Shown: positions 1 through 6,992 of the stretch, piece by piece
How the letters are laid out: every line of letters starts with the position of its first letter
Position numbering within the stretch: position 1 is the stretch's first letter
DNA from: JAEUMW01 sp039807745
GTDB lineage: Bacteria; Pseudomonadota; Gammaproteobacteria; Burkholderiales; JAEUMW01
Direction of reading: 5' to 3'
DNA: 9,334 nucleotides
NCBI GenBank assembly: GCA_039807745.1
Contig: JBDHRV010000139.1
Coordinates: 1-9,334, forward strand
The notes under the pieces: generated by a model
The model's input: only the letters and a program-made list of their open reading frames with translations
Told to the model about the DNA's origin: nothing
Database searches by the model: none
Made by a program: the position numbers and the translations under genes

Positions 1-2484
1 GGCGCCTTCGAGCTTCATCTGCGCCTTGCTGCCCGGGCGCGTGGAGAGGTTGTTGATGGTTCCGTTCAGGTCGTGAACCCGCGTGCCGAACTGCGGCGTG
101 AGCGTGAGATCGGCGAAGAAGAGCTCGCCCCGGTTCACGCGGATGCGCTGGATGTTTACCGGGAAGGGCAGCGCAGCGCTCTTGGCGGTCGGCGCTGCCT
201 TTGTTGCGGGCTTCGCCGCCGGCGCAGCGCCGAAGCGCACCGAGCTCGTGGCCGATTCGAGCCCGACCTGCCGCCCGGCATCGTCGCCTGGCGATTGCGC
301 GCCGCTCTTCGCCTTCTCGGTCGCCGGTTTCGCCGCCCCGTCCACCGCACCGCCCTTGCCGCCCGCGGTGCGCAGGATGCGCTGGACATTGAGGGTGCGG
401 TCTTCGTAGATGATGAACTTGCCGGCGGGGCGGTCGAGCCGTACCTCCAGGATGTCGAGCCGGGTTGGTTCGAACTTGAAGTCGATGCCGCGCACGTCCA
501 CCAGATCCCAGCCGAGGAAGCGCTCCTTGGTGTCCTCCTCGACGAGATCGAGCTTCGCGACCTGGAAGCCGCCCTTGTACTGTGCGGTCGGCTTGCCGTC
601 CCGCAGGGCGAATGCGTACTTGCCGGCCGCCGACACCGAGCCGGACTTGAGGACCAGCAACGCGTAGCGGTTGACGTAGCGCTCGCCCAGCTTGAGCGGC
701 AGATCGCGCAGCGCGAGCGTGCCATCCGCACCCGGCGTTGCCGGCACGATCGATCCTTTCGAGACGAACTGTCCGCCTGGCTGCACGCTGACCTCGAGCT
801 CGTAGCCGACCGGCCGCTTGAGGTCGCTCGACACACCGTCCAACTTCGCCCGGATCGGCTCGACTTTGACCGACACCGGCGGCGTCATCCCGCGGTCGGT
901 GAGCACGACCCCGCCCTCCACCACCTCGATCGTCTTCAAGGCAAACCGCCAGGGCTGCTGCTCGCCGACGCCCGCCGCGCGGCGCACCTCCTCCGCCCGT
1001 TGCTCCGGGGGGGCGGGCGCTGGCTGCCGGGGTGCGAGACCCGCCCAGTTGAGCTTGCCATCGCCATCGATCCAGGCCTCGCCGCGCGGTTTAGAGATCT
1101 TGAGCGCGTCGAACTCGACCGTCTTGTCCTTGTAATTGGCGCGGCCCGTGCCGAGGTCGACAGCGGCAAGCGTGAAGATCGGCGCCTGCTCGCCGCGTGG
1201 CTTGAGGCTCACGTCGGTGAGCCCGAGAACGATGCCGTCGAGCGCGATCTGCGAGCCCGCCGGGTGGTAATTGATGGCCGCGGCGAGCGCGAGCTCGATG
1301 CGATTCACGGTGGCGTCGTAGGGGGTGATCGCCGCGTCGTCGGAGAAGGTGAGGCCGAAGTTCCCGATACGAAAGTCCTTGATGCCGACCTTCCACGGCC
1401 TTTCATCGTCTCCCGTCTCTGCCTCCTTCCGCTCCGCCGCGGCCCCCTTCGCCGCCTCGGTCCCTTTCAGCTTGAGCAGCTCGACCCAGTTGATCAGGTT
1501 GTCCGATCCACGCTGAGCACCCAGCCCGCCCCCCGCGACCACGAACTTGTCGAGCACCAGCTGCCGCTCGCCAAGGTCGAACGTGCCCGGGCCGACCTCG
1601 ACGTCGTCGAGCCGGAGCGCCCGGTCCTCCTTGTTACGGGACTTGACTGCCCAGCCCTTGAGATGCGCCCGGATGTCCGCGAGATGGAGCCGCGGCTCCG
1701 GCTGTTTGAGGTCGACCTCGTAGGCCGCGCTCAAGTCGGCGGTGCCGTTCACGATCTCGAAGTTCACGAACTCTTCGCCGAAGCGCCAGATCTTCGGCCC
1801 GGAGAGCCCCGTAAGCGCGACCGTGCCCTGCGAGTGAATGGGCGACAAGGTGAATTCACCCTCCCACTTGAGCGCTTCGCCATCCGGGGTGCGCGCGACG
1901 ATGATCTGCCTGCCCTCGCGATCCGGTAGCGTGTTCAGATCGGTGAGCACCACGGCGACCGGATCGATCCTGGAGGTGAACGGCTGGGATCGGCGCTCGT
2001 CCGTGAAGTCGATACCCGCCCGATCGACTTCCAGCTTGTCGATGATGAGGCGCGGCAGCGGCTCGTCCTTGGGCGTTTCGTCCGGCGGCCGGTTCTTCGT
2101 CGCGTCCGCGATCAGCCGCGCGAAGTTGAGGCTGCCCTCCTTGTCGATGACGGCGCTCGCGACCGGACGCGTGAGCGAGATCTGCCGAAAGCCGAAGGCG
2201 CGCTGCGTGAGCGCGGGAAAGATCTCATAGTCGACGAGCAGGCGCTCGAATCCCGCCAGCGGCGAGCCGTCGCGGTCCTTGAGCGAGACGTCCTTCACGT
2301 CGAGCTTGAGATCGAAGGGGTTGAACGCGATCTCACCGATGGTGAGCTCGCGCTGCAACTGCTCCCGCGCGAGCTTTTCGAGCTGTGAGCGCAGCAGCGG
2401 CGGGACGGCAAAGTAACCGACAGCGGCGAACAGCACCACTGCAGCCAGCACGGCTGCACCGATTACGACGAGTGTCTTCTTCAT
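1..2484 (-). CDS. DUF748 / AsmA-like envelope protein, C-terminus cut off by the window edge
   Basis: The minus frame is open from ATG at 2484 to base 1 (828 codons, no stop). The protein begins MKKTLVVIGAAVLAAVVLF, a short basic N-terminus and one membrane segment (about residues 4-27), then a typical AsmA-like start (VPPLLRSQLEKLAREQLQRE). The body is predicted beta-rich periplasmic sequence. Four related modules of about 45 residues start near 140, 359, 508 and 771, each with a core like GIDFTD, GLTFSD, GVVLTD or GELFFAD. Ala/Lys/Pro/Glu-rich linkers lie near residues 131-139, 340-361, 483-507 and 703-770. The last module is the recognisable DUF748 segment. Known relatives (AsmA, YhdP, TamB) are elongated proteins implicated in moving phospholipid to the outer membrane; that role is inferred here. 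Family members are usually longer, so roughly the last quarter or third is probably missing. It starts 46 nt after the lipoprotein stop, with no clear Shine-Dalgarno, and is probably cotranscribed. Confidence 0.88.
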   Translation of the reverse strand, partial: MKKTLVVIGAAVLAAVVLFAAVGYFAVPPLLRSQLEKLAREQLQRELTIGEIAFNPFDLKLDVKDVSLKDRDGSPLAGFERLLVDYEIFPALTQRAFGFRQISLTRPVASAVIDKEGSLNFARLIADATKNRPPDETPKDEPLPRLIIDKLEVDRAGIDFTDERRSQPFTSRIDPVAVVLTDLNTLPDREGRQIIVARTPDGEALKWEGEFTLSPIHSQGTVALTGLSGPKIWRFGEEFVNFEIVNGTADLSAAYEVDLKQPEPRLHLADIRAHLKGWAVKSRNKEDRALRLDDVEVGPGTFDLGERQLVLDKFVVAGGGLGAQRGSDNLINWVELLKLKGTEAAKGAAAERKEAETGDDERPWKVGIKDFRIGNFGLTFSDDAAITPYDATVNRIELALAAAINYHPAGSQIALDGIVLGLTDVSLKPRGEQAPIFTLAAVDLGTGRANYKDKTVEFDALKISKPRGEAWIDGDGKLNWAGLAPRQPAPAPPEQRAEEVRRAAGVGEQQPWRFALKTIEVVEGGVVLTDRGMTPPVSVKVEPIRAKLDGVSSDLKRPVGYELEVSVQPGGQFVSKGSIVPATPGADGTLALRDLPLKLGERYVNRYALLVLKSGSVSAAGKYAFALRDGKPTAQYKGGFQVAKLDLVEEDTKERFLGWDLVDVRGIDFKFEPTRLDILEVRLDRPAGKFIIYEDRTLNVQRILRTAGGKGGAVDGAAKPATEKAKSGAQSPGDDAGRQVGLESATSSVRFGAAPAAKPATKAAPTAKSAALPFPVNIQRIRVNRGELFFADLTLTPQFGTRVHDLNGTINNLSTRPGSKAQMKLEGA

Positions 2485-2530
2485 CGTTCGCGGTGCCGCG
2501 TACCGCGCCCGCGGTGCTACACGCGGCCGG

Positions 2531-3178
2531 TCAGGAGGGCTTCGCCGGAATCAGCTTGCGCTCGGCGAGCGCATCGATGATGAGCTTGGCGAAACCCGGC
2601 GCCTCCTGGTTCACGCTACCGGGCGCGAATGTCTGCGTCGTCCCGGCCCACACCATCTTGTCGCTGCGCACGTCCCAGAGGTTCGTCTCGATCGTCACCA
2701 CGTCGTACTGGAAGGCCACCGGCGGGGAATAGGTCACCGCCGCGCTGTAGTAGCCGTAGAAGTTGTTGTAGTACGTGCCCCCCCCTGGCAGAACCGCCGG
2801 CGAGTAGCCGGGCGTGTACTGGGTCTCCTTGTCGGTCTTCACCAGGCGCGCGACCAGAAAGCCGTCCGCGCCGACGTTTTTCGCGGTCTGCTCGATCACC
2901 TCGCGCGTGGGCTGTCCATCCGGCGGGAAGACGGTGTGGCCCGCAATCGCGTCGACGCCGCGCCGCTTGAGCTCGGCGGCGAAGATGTCCTCGAACACTC
3001 GGCTCGTGGCGCCCTCGGCCCCGAGACCGAGGACGATGACTTTCTTGAACGGCCCCGCAGCGTATGCGGGATCGTGCCAGACGTTCACGAGCTTGGTGGA
3101 AGTGGCGCAGGCGCCGAGCAGCAGGAGAGGCAGGATAACCGCCGCGAAGCGGGGGGCGATCGAACGGACGTGCATCAT
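2531..3178 (-). CDS. DUF4136-like outer-envelope lipoprotein
   Basis: 215 residues from ATG at 3178; a second ATG follows directly at 3175, and GGGAG lies 5 nt before the first, so either may be used. A signal peptide with hydrophobic core (residues 11-21) ends in lipobox LGAC, giving lipidated Cys24. The mature part begins STKLVNVWHDPAY and continues with an alpha/beta region (KKVIVLGLG, FEDIFAAELKRRGVDAI, GADGFLVARLVK), resembling DUF4136-type lipoproteins of unknown function. Residues 121-158 are rich in Tyr, Gly and Asn, with eight Tyr between 136 and 158, and are probably a surface loop or flexible patch. The protein lacks the PqiC motif, so it is not a duplicate of the neighbouring lipoprotein. 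It follows the PqiC-like gene after 113 nt and precedes the DUF748 gene by 46 nt, suggesting a role in the same envelope pathway. The family assignment is from memory of sequence patterns and is moderate; the lipoprotein call is strong. Confidence 0.8.
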   Translation of the reverse strand: MMHVRSIAPRFAAVILPLLLLGACATSTKLVNVWHDPAYAAGPFKKVIVLGLGAEGATSRVFEDIFAAELKRRGVDAIAGHTVFPPDGQPTREVIEQTAKNVGADGFLVARLVKTDKETQYTPGYSPAVLPGGGTYYNNFYGYYSAAVTYSPPVAFQYDVVTIETNLWDVRSDKMVWAGTTQTFAPGSVNQEAPGFAKLIIDALAERKLIPAKPS

Positions 3179-3239
3179 GATTTCTCCCAGACGCTGTTGG
3201 TTTTTCGTTGAGGCGGCCGCCACGCGCGCCGGCTCATGA

Positions 3240-3252
3240 CGGTATTGTACCG
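3240..3252 (-). promoter_or_regulatory. Candidate internal promoter -10 inside a small palindrome
   Basis: On the minus strand TACAAT (3249-3244) matches the sigma70 -10 consensus at five of six positions. It sits in a perfect inverted repeat, CGGTA-TTG-TACCG on the plus strand. It lies in the 113-nt gap between the PqiC-like gene and the second lipoprotein and would give a leader of about 60 nt for the latter. No good -35 hexamer is present 16-18 nt upstream, so it would be weak or activator-dependent. The palindrome could be an operator covering the -10. Confidence 0.35.
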
Positions 3253-3291
3253 CTCGCGCGCGCCGCCGCCAGCGCCGGTATCGAAGCCGAC

Positions 3292-3939
3292 CTACCTCGC
3301 CGCGGCGGCGGGGGGCACCTGCGGGGTAGCCCGCACGGACTCGGCGATCTGCCCCGCGAGCACGGCGAGCGCCCGGCTCATGCCCGCAGCGTAGGAACCG
3401 GGGCCTGCCTCCGGGATCGGTTCGACGATTTCGGACTGCCGCGAAAGAAGCACTTGCGTGGCATCCGGCGAGAGCAGTTCCCAGCGGGCGACGAGCACCA
3501 CGCCCTTGCCCGCGATGGGCTCGAACTTCAGCACTTGTACCGGGATGCGCATGGAAATTTCGCGATGGCGCGACCACGGCCAGACGATCACCCGTTCGCT
3601 TGCCAGCAGGCGCGACAGGTTCTCGCCCAGCACGCGCTGGATCTCCTGGTCGAGCGGTGCGCCCCAGCTGTGCCGCGCATCGACACGCAGCTGGTTTGCC
3701 GCCTCGCGGGAAACCATCTCGTTGCGGTCGAGATAGGCCGGGATGGCCACGGGACCGAGGCCGACCGCGATACCCGACGCTTCGAGCCGGGTCGGCGGGA
3801 CCGTGGAATCGAGCACATAGGTCGGCGCCCGCGGCGGTGTACCGGGACCGAGGTTCACACATCCCGTCGCGGTCAAGGCCAGCACCAGCAGCAGGGCAGC
3901 CCGACGCCGGACGGGCTGGAAGGGCGAGTCCACGTTCAC
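3292..3939 (-). CDS. PqiC-like ABC-type transport auxiliary lipoprotein (DUF330 family)
   Basis: 215 residues from a GTG at 3939, chosen because GTGA overlaps the MCE gene's stop by 4 nt, and because it gives a complete signal peptide: basic RRR at 11-13, hydrophobic 14-23, lipobox ATGC, lipidated Cys27. The family motif is clear at 69-112: YLDRNEMVSRE, then W92 in HSWGAPLDQEIQRVLGENLSRLL. Known family members (PqiC) are outer-membrane lipoproteins that work with MCE proteins, and current models have them docking the tip of the MCE tube at the outer membrane. Being the fourth coupled gene after permease, ATPase and MCE protein fits that role exactly. The C-terminal tail after residue 203 is Pro/Ala-rich and probably disordered. 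The length is typical of the family. The symbol is left empty because this is a family assignment, not an identified orthologue of E. coli pqiC. Confidence 0.92.
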   Translation of the reverse strand: MNVDSPFQPVRRRAALLLVLALTATGCVNLGPGTPPRAPTYVLDSTVPPTRLEASGIAVGLGPVAIPAYLDRNEMVSREAANQLRVDARHSWGAPLDQEIQRVLGENLSRLLASERVIVWPWSRHREISMRIPVQVLKFEPIAGKGVVLVARWELLSPDATQVLLSRQSEIVEPIPEAGPGSYAAGMSRALAVLAGQIAESVRATPQVPPAAAAR

Positions 3940-4976
3940 GGTTTGCCCTCCTCGCCGGGTCTGCCGCGCAGCAGCGCATCGGGCCGCTTTTCGAGCTCCG
4001 TGGCGAGCAGACGTATCGAGCGCGCGGCCGCGGCCAGTTCCTTCAGTGCGGTATGTAGCTCGTAGATCAAGGGAGAGGTCTCGCTCGTGAGGTGCTCGAT
4101 GTTGCGCAGGGTCTGCTGCGTGCTGTCGAGCGTCTTGTCACCGCTCGCGGCAATGCGGTTGATGGCATCGGCGACGGTGTTCACCCGCTTTTCCGCCGCC
4201 GCAGTCGTGACGCGCACCTGCTCCAGCGTCAGCGTGCCCTCGGCCAGCGTTCGCTTCGCCGCCACGGCGGTGCTGTCCAGCGCCGAGGTCACGCGCGGCA
4301 GGCTCTTTTCCATCTGCACCAGCGCGCCGGTCGCGGCCGCCAGCATGTCGCGCACATTGCGGCGGTCTTTGGCGTCCGCCGGCCCCAGCACGTCGTTCAA
4401 GTTCTCCAGGACCGTGCGGAAGTCGGCGACGATCTCCCCGACCGGCAGCCCTGTCAGGAATTGCTCCAGTTCCTGCGTCCGCGAAGGCAGCGTCGGAATC
4501 TCCCACCACCCGTCGGGCGCGCCGCCGTGGAAGGCGATCGGGGTCTCCGGCTCGAAGTCGAGCTGGACCCGCTGCAACCCCGTCACGAAACTGATGACTT
4601 CGAGGCGCGCCCGCAGCCCGAATTTCTCCACGACCTCCTGCCTGACGGATACGAGCTCCTGCTCGGGCACGCCGCGATCCGGCTTGCCCACGATCTCGAC
4701 ACGCTCGGTGAGGCGGCCCTCGACGGGGAAGACGAACACCTTGGCGGTGGGATCGTAGGCGGCGCGGATGTTCGTGACCTCGCCGACTCGGACGCCGCGG
4801 AACGTGATCGGCGCTCCGACCTGCAAGCCCGTGACGCCAGCATCGAAGTTGAAGATGACCGGGGTCGCGCGGCCGGCGCGCAGGATCGGGGTGAGGAAGA
4901 TGAGCCCGAGCGCGACGAGCGCGACGGCGCCCAGGATGAATGCGCCGATGAGAGTAGGCTTGGCCGCGGATTTCAT
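3936..4976 (-). CDS. MlaD/PqiB-type MCE domain protein
   Basis: 346 residues. The start at 4976 is preferred over an upstream in-frame ATG at 5069, because MKSAAKPTLIGAFILGAVAL gives the usual short cytoplasmic tail plus membrane segment (about 8-30) and because ATGA overlaps the ATPase stop. One MCE domain spans about 38-142: FNFDAGVTGLQVGAPITFRGVRVGEV is the classic beginning, and LEVISFVTGLQRVQLDF includes the pore-lining loop. Residues 164-325 are predicted long helices, followed by a PDALLRG tail (332-338) seen in PqiB-like proteins. MCE proteins form hexameric rings that carry hydrophobic lipids through the periplasm. E. coli MlaD is only about 180 residues, so the extra helical region suggests a longer needle or tube, as in mycobacterial-type and PqiB-type proteins. 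It sits between the ATPase and the PqiC-like gene. The substrate is probably phospholipid, but the sequence does not prove it. Confidence 0.94.
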   Translation of the reverse strand: MKSAAKPTLIGAFILGAVALVALGLIFLTPILRAGRATPVIFNFDAGVTGLQVGAPITFRGVRVGEVTNIRAAYDPTAKVFVFPVEGRLTERVEIVGKPDRGVPEQELVSVRQEVVEKFGLRARLEVISFVTGLQRVQLDFEPETPIAFHGGAPDGWWEIPTLPSRTQELEQFLTGLPVGEIVADFRTVLENLNDVLGPADAKDRRNVRDMLAAATGALVQMEKSLPRVTSALDSTAVAAKRTLAEGTLTLEQVRVTTAAAEKRVNTVADAINRIAASGDKTLDSTQQTLRNIEHLTSETSPLIYELHTALKELAAAARSIRLLATELEKRPDALLRGRPGEEGKP

Positions 4977-5794
4977 GGTCGCGATTGTGCCACGGGCGGC
5001 GCGGCCTTCGCAGCCTCGCCGTTGTCCTCGCCGCGGGTGAGGAAGCGGCGCACGCGCGGATCCTCGCACTCGGCCAGCAGCACCTTGGGATCGCCGGTCG
5101 CGATCATGGTCTTCGTTTCCGCATCGAGAAACACGGAGTTGGTGCCGATCGCGAAGATGCTCGGCAGCTCGTGCGTGACCATCACCACCGTCGCACCGAG
5201 GCTGTCGCGCAGCTCGAGGATGAGATCGTCGAGCAGGCGCGAGCTGATCGGATCAAGACCGGCCGAGGGCTCGTCGAAGAACAGCGCCTCGGGGTCGAGC
5301 GCCATCGCGCGCGCGAGCCCCGCGCGCTTGCGCATGCCGCCGCTGATCTCCGACGGATAGAAGTCCTCGAAGCCCGCGAGACCGACCAGAGCCAGCTTCA
5401 GCCCGACGATCTCGCCGATCTCGGCGGCAGACAGCCGCGTGAACTGCTCCAGCGCGAGGCCGACGTTCTCCGCCAATGTCATCGAGCTCCACAACGCCCC
5501 GCTCTGGTAGAGCGCGCCGAAACGCCGGACGAACTGCTCGCGCGCGTCTTCGTCGAGATCCCACAGGCTCGTGCCATCGATCGTCACTTTGCCCGCCTGC
5601 GGCGCGACCAGCCCGATGAGCGACCGCATTACCGTGCTCTTGCCGCAGCCGCTGCCACCCATGATGATGAAGATGTCCCCGCGGTGGATGGTGAAGTCGA
5701 GGTTGCTCTGGATGACGCGCTTGCCGTAGCCGACGGTGACCCCGCTGACGACGATGTGGTCGCTCTCCGGGGCAACGGGTGCGGAGGTCGCCAT
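4973..5794 (-). CDS. MlaF-type ABC transporter ATPase
   Basis: 273 residues from ATG at 5794, overlapping the permease stop as TGATG. All nucleotide-binding elements are present: Walker A GGSGCGKST (46-54), Q-loop Q97, signature ISGGM (150-154), Walker B LFFDEP with catalytic Glu175, D-loop SAGLD (177-181) and switch His208. The ISGGMRKRAGLARA signature and QSGALWSSMTLAENV stretch are typical of the MlaF/Mkl branch that serves MCE transporters, rather than of amino-acid importers. It should dimerise on the cytoplasmic face of the STAS-MlaE permease and supply energy for lipid transport. The C-terminal tail after about 255 is Ala/Pro-rich and probably disordered. Its stop overlaps the MCE gene's start (ATGA). 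Function of the ATPase is certain; import versus export direction cannot be read from the sequence. Confidence 0.96.
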   Translation of the reverse strand: MATSAPVAPESDHIVVSGVTVGYGKRVIQSNLDFTIHRGDIFIIMGGSGCGKSTVMRSLIGLVAPQAGKVTIDGTSLWDLDEDAREQFVRRFGALYQSGALWSSMTLAENVGLALEQFTRLSAAEIGEIVGLKLALVGLAGFEDFYPSEISGGMRKRAGLARAMALDPEALFFDEPSAGLDPISSRLLDDLILELRDSLGATVVMVTHELPSIFAIGTNSVFLDAETKTMIATGDPKVLLAECEDPRVRRFLTRGEDNGEAAKAAPPVAQSRP

Positions 5795-6978
5795 CACCAG
5801 CCGATCGCGTCGTAGATGACGGTGATGATCGCGTCCGCGACGACGATCAGCACCAGGCTCGTCACCACCGCCGAGGTCGTCACCGTGCCCACCGCCTCGG
5901 CGCTGCGCCCGCACTGCATCCCGCGCAGGCACCCGGCCATCGCAACCAGCACGCCGAACACGGCGGCCTTGATCAGACCCTTGGCGAACAGCGTCAGGTT
6001 GAGCGCGCTCTTGGTCTGGACGATGTAGGCCTCCCACGAGAGATCGAGCAGCGTCACGCCGACCAGCGCTCCGCCCATGATGCCGAGGAAATTCGCGTAG
6101 AGCGCGAGCAGCGGCGTCATCACGAAGAGCGCGAGGATCCGCGGCAGGACCAGGAACTCGACCGGGTTGAGACCGGTGGTGCGCAGCGCGTCGATCTCCT
6201 CGTTCACCTGCATGGTGCCGATCTGCGCCGCGAACGAAGCCCCCGCCCGACCCGCCATGATGATGCCGGTCATGAGCCCGCCCATCTCCACCGCCATTGC
6301 AATGGCCACGAGGTTCGCGACGAAGATCTGCGCGCCGAACGCAGTGAGCTGGATTGCGCCCACGAAGGCGAGAATCATCCCGGTCAGGAAACTGATCAGC
6401 GAGACGATGGGCAGTGCGCCAGGGCCGCAGTCGGCGAAGTTCGTGACGAAGTCGGGGCGGCGGAAGCGGGCGCGTCCGGTCACGAATCGAACGAGGGCGA
6501 TGAACACTTCGCCAACGAACGCGAATACCTCTTGCAGCGCTGCCGCAAGGTCGATCGCGGCGGTGCCGATGCGACCCGTGAGCCCCAGAGGGGCGCCAGA
6601 TGCCGCGCTCGCCGAGCGCGGCGGGACCGCGCGCGCGAGACGAAAGACGCGCTGCGCGCCCTCGGGCAGGCCCGAGACATCGAGCTCGGCACCCACGCGC
6701 GCGGCGAGTGCCTCGATCTGCCCGACAAAGACGATCAAGGCGCTGTCCCAGCCGCTCAAGCGTTCGGTGTCGAAGCCCAACTGCCGGATGGGTCCGGTTG
6801 CGGACATGCGCCCTTCCAGCTCGGCTGCCGGCGGCAGCCGCTCGCTCTTCGTCCAGGGGCCGGCGAGCCCCAGCACCCATGCGCCGCTGCCGGCGTCGCG
6901 CAGCGCCAGCTCGAGCTTGCCGGCGGGTATGTCCTGCCCTTCGATTGCGCCGCCGGCCGCGAGGGACGTCTCGGTCAT
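5794..6978 (-). CDS. MlaE-family ABC permease with fused N-terminal STAS domain
   Basis: 394 residues from ATG at 6978, with GAGGA a few bases upstream. Residues about 17-115 resemble a STAS domain (strand LELALRD, WVLGLAGPWT, then DSALIVFVGQIEAL), and residues about 150-392 are the MlaE/YrbE permease. The hallmark is near 243-280: GRAGASFAAQIGTM, then VNEEIDALRTTGLNPVEFLV. Several hydrophobic segments follow (about 188-212, 280-315, 335-352, 368-390). In E. coli the STAS protein MlaB is separate and binds the ATPase; here it is fused to the permease, an arrangement known in other proteobacteria. The residue 120-135 stretch (Ser/Ala-rich) looks like the interdomain linker. It is the first gene of the coupled four-gene MCE module, 14 nt after the solute-binding protein. 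The likely job is extracting or inserting phospholipid at the inner membrane. Confidence 0.95.
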   Translation of the reverse strand: MTETSLAAGGAIEGQDIPAGKLELALRDAGSGAWVLGLAGPWTKSERLPPAAELEGRMSATGPIRQLGFDTERLSGWDSALIVFVGQIEALAARVGAELDVSGLPEGAQRVFRLARAVPPRSASAASGAPLGLTGRIGTAAIDLAAALQEVFAFVGEVFIALVRFVTGRARFRRPDFVTNFADCGPGALPIVSLISFLTGMILAFVGAIQLTAFGAQIFVANLVAIAMAVEMGGLMTGIIMAGRAGASFAAQIGTMQVNEEIDALRTTGLNPVEFLVLPRILALFVMTPLLALYANFLGIMGGALVGVTLLDLSWEAYIVQTKSALNLTLFAKGLIKAAVFGVLVAMAGCLRGMQCGRSAEAVGTVTTSAVVTSLVLIVVADAIITVIYDAIGW

Positions 6979-6992
6979 GGATCCTCGTCTGC

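Noticed and set aside
73..1929. Plus-strand open frame of 618 codons
   Set aside because: It lies wholly antisense to the DUF748 gene. Its translation is Arg-rich with no domain pattern, as expected for an antisense frame in GC-rich DNA, while the minus frame gives a clear AsmA-like protein.
3212..3221. Perfect 10-bp palindrome GGCGGCCGCC as a possible terminator or site
   Set aside because: There is no loop and no downstream T-run on either strand, and such GC palindromes are common at this base composition.
2531..3979. 482-codon extension of the second lipoprotein upstream through the PqiC-like gene
   Set aside because: The extra N-terminal part is the PqiC gene read in the wrong frame. 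The ATG at 3178 has a Shine-Dalgarno and gives a proper lipoprotein signal.
4092..5360. Plus-strand open frame of 422 codons
   Set aside because: It is opposite the MCE protein and ATPase genes, whose motifs are unmistakable. The translation is a low-complexity Arg/Asp/His-rich string.
4973..6880. 635-codon version of the ATPase
   Set aside because: The upstream part is the permease gene out of frame. The ATG at 5794, coupled to the permease stop, gives a full-length ATPase.
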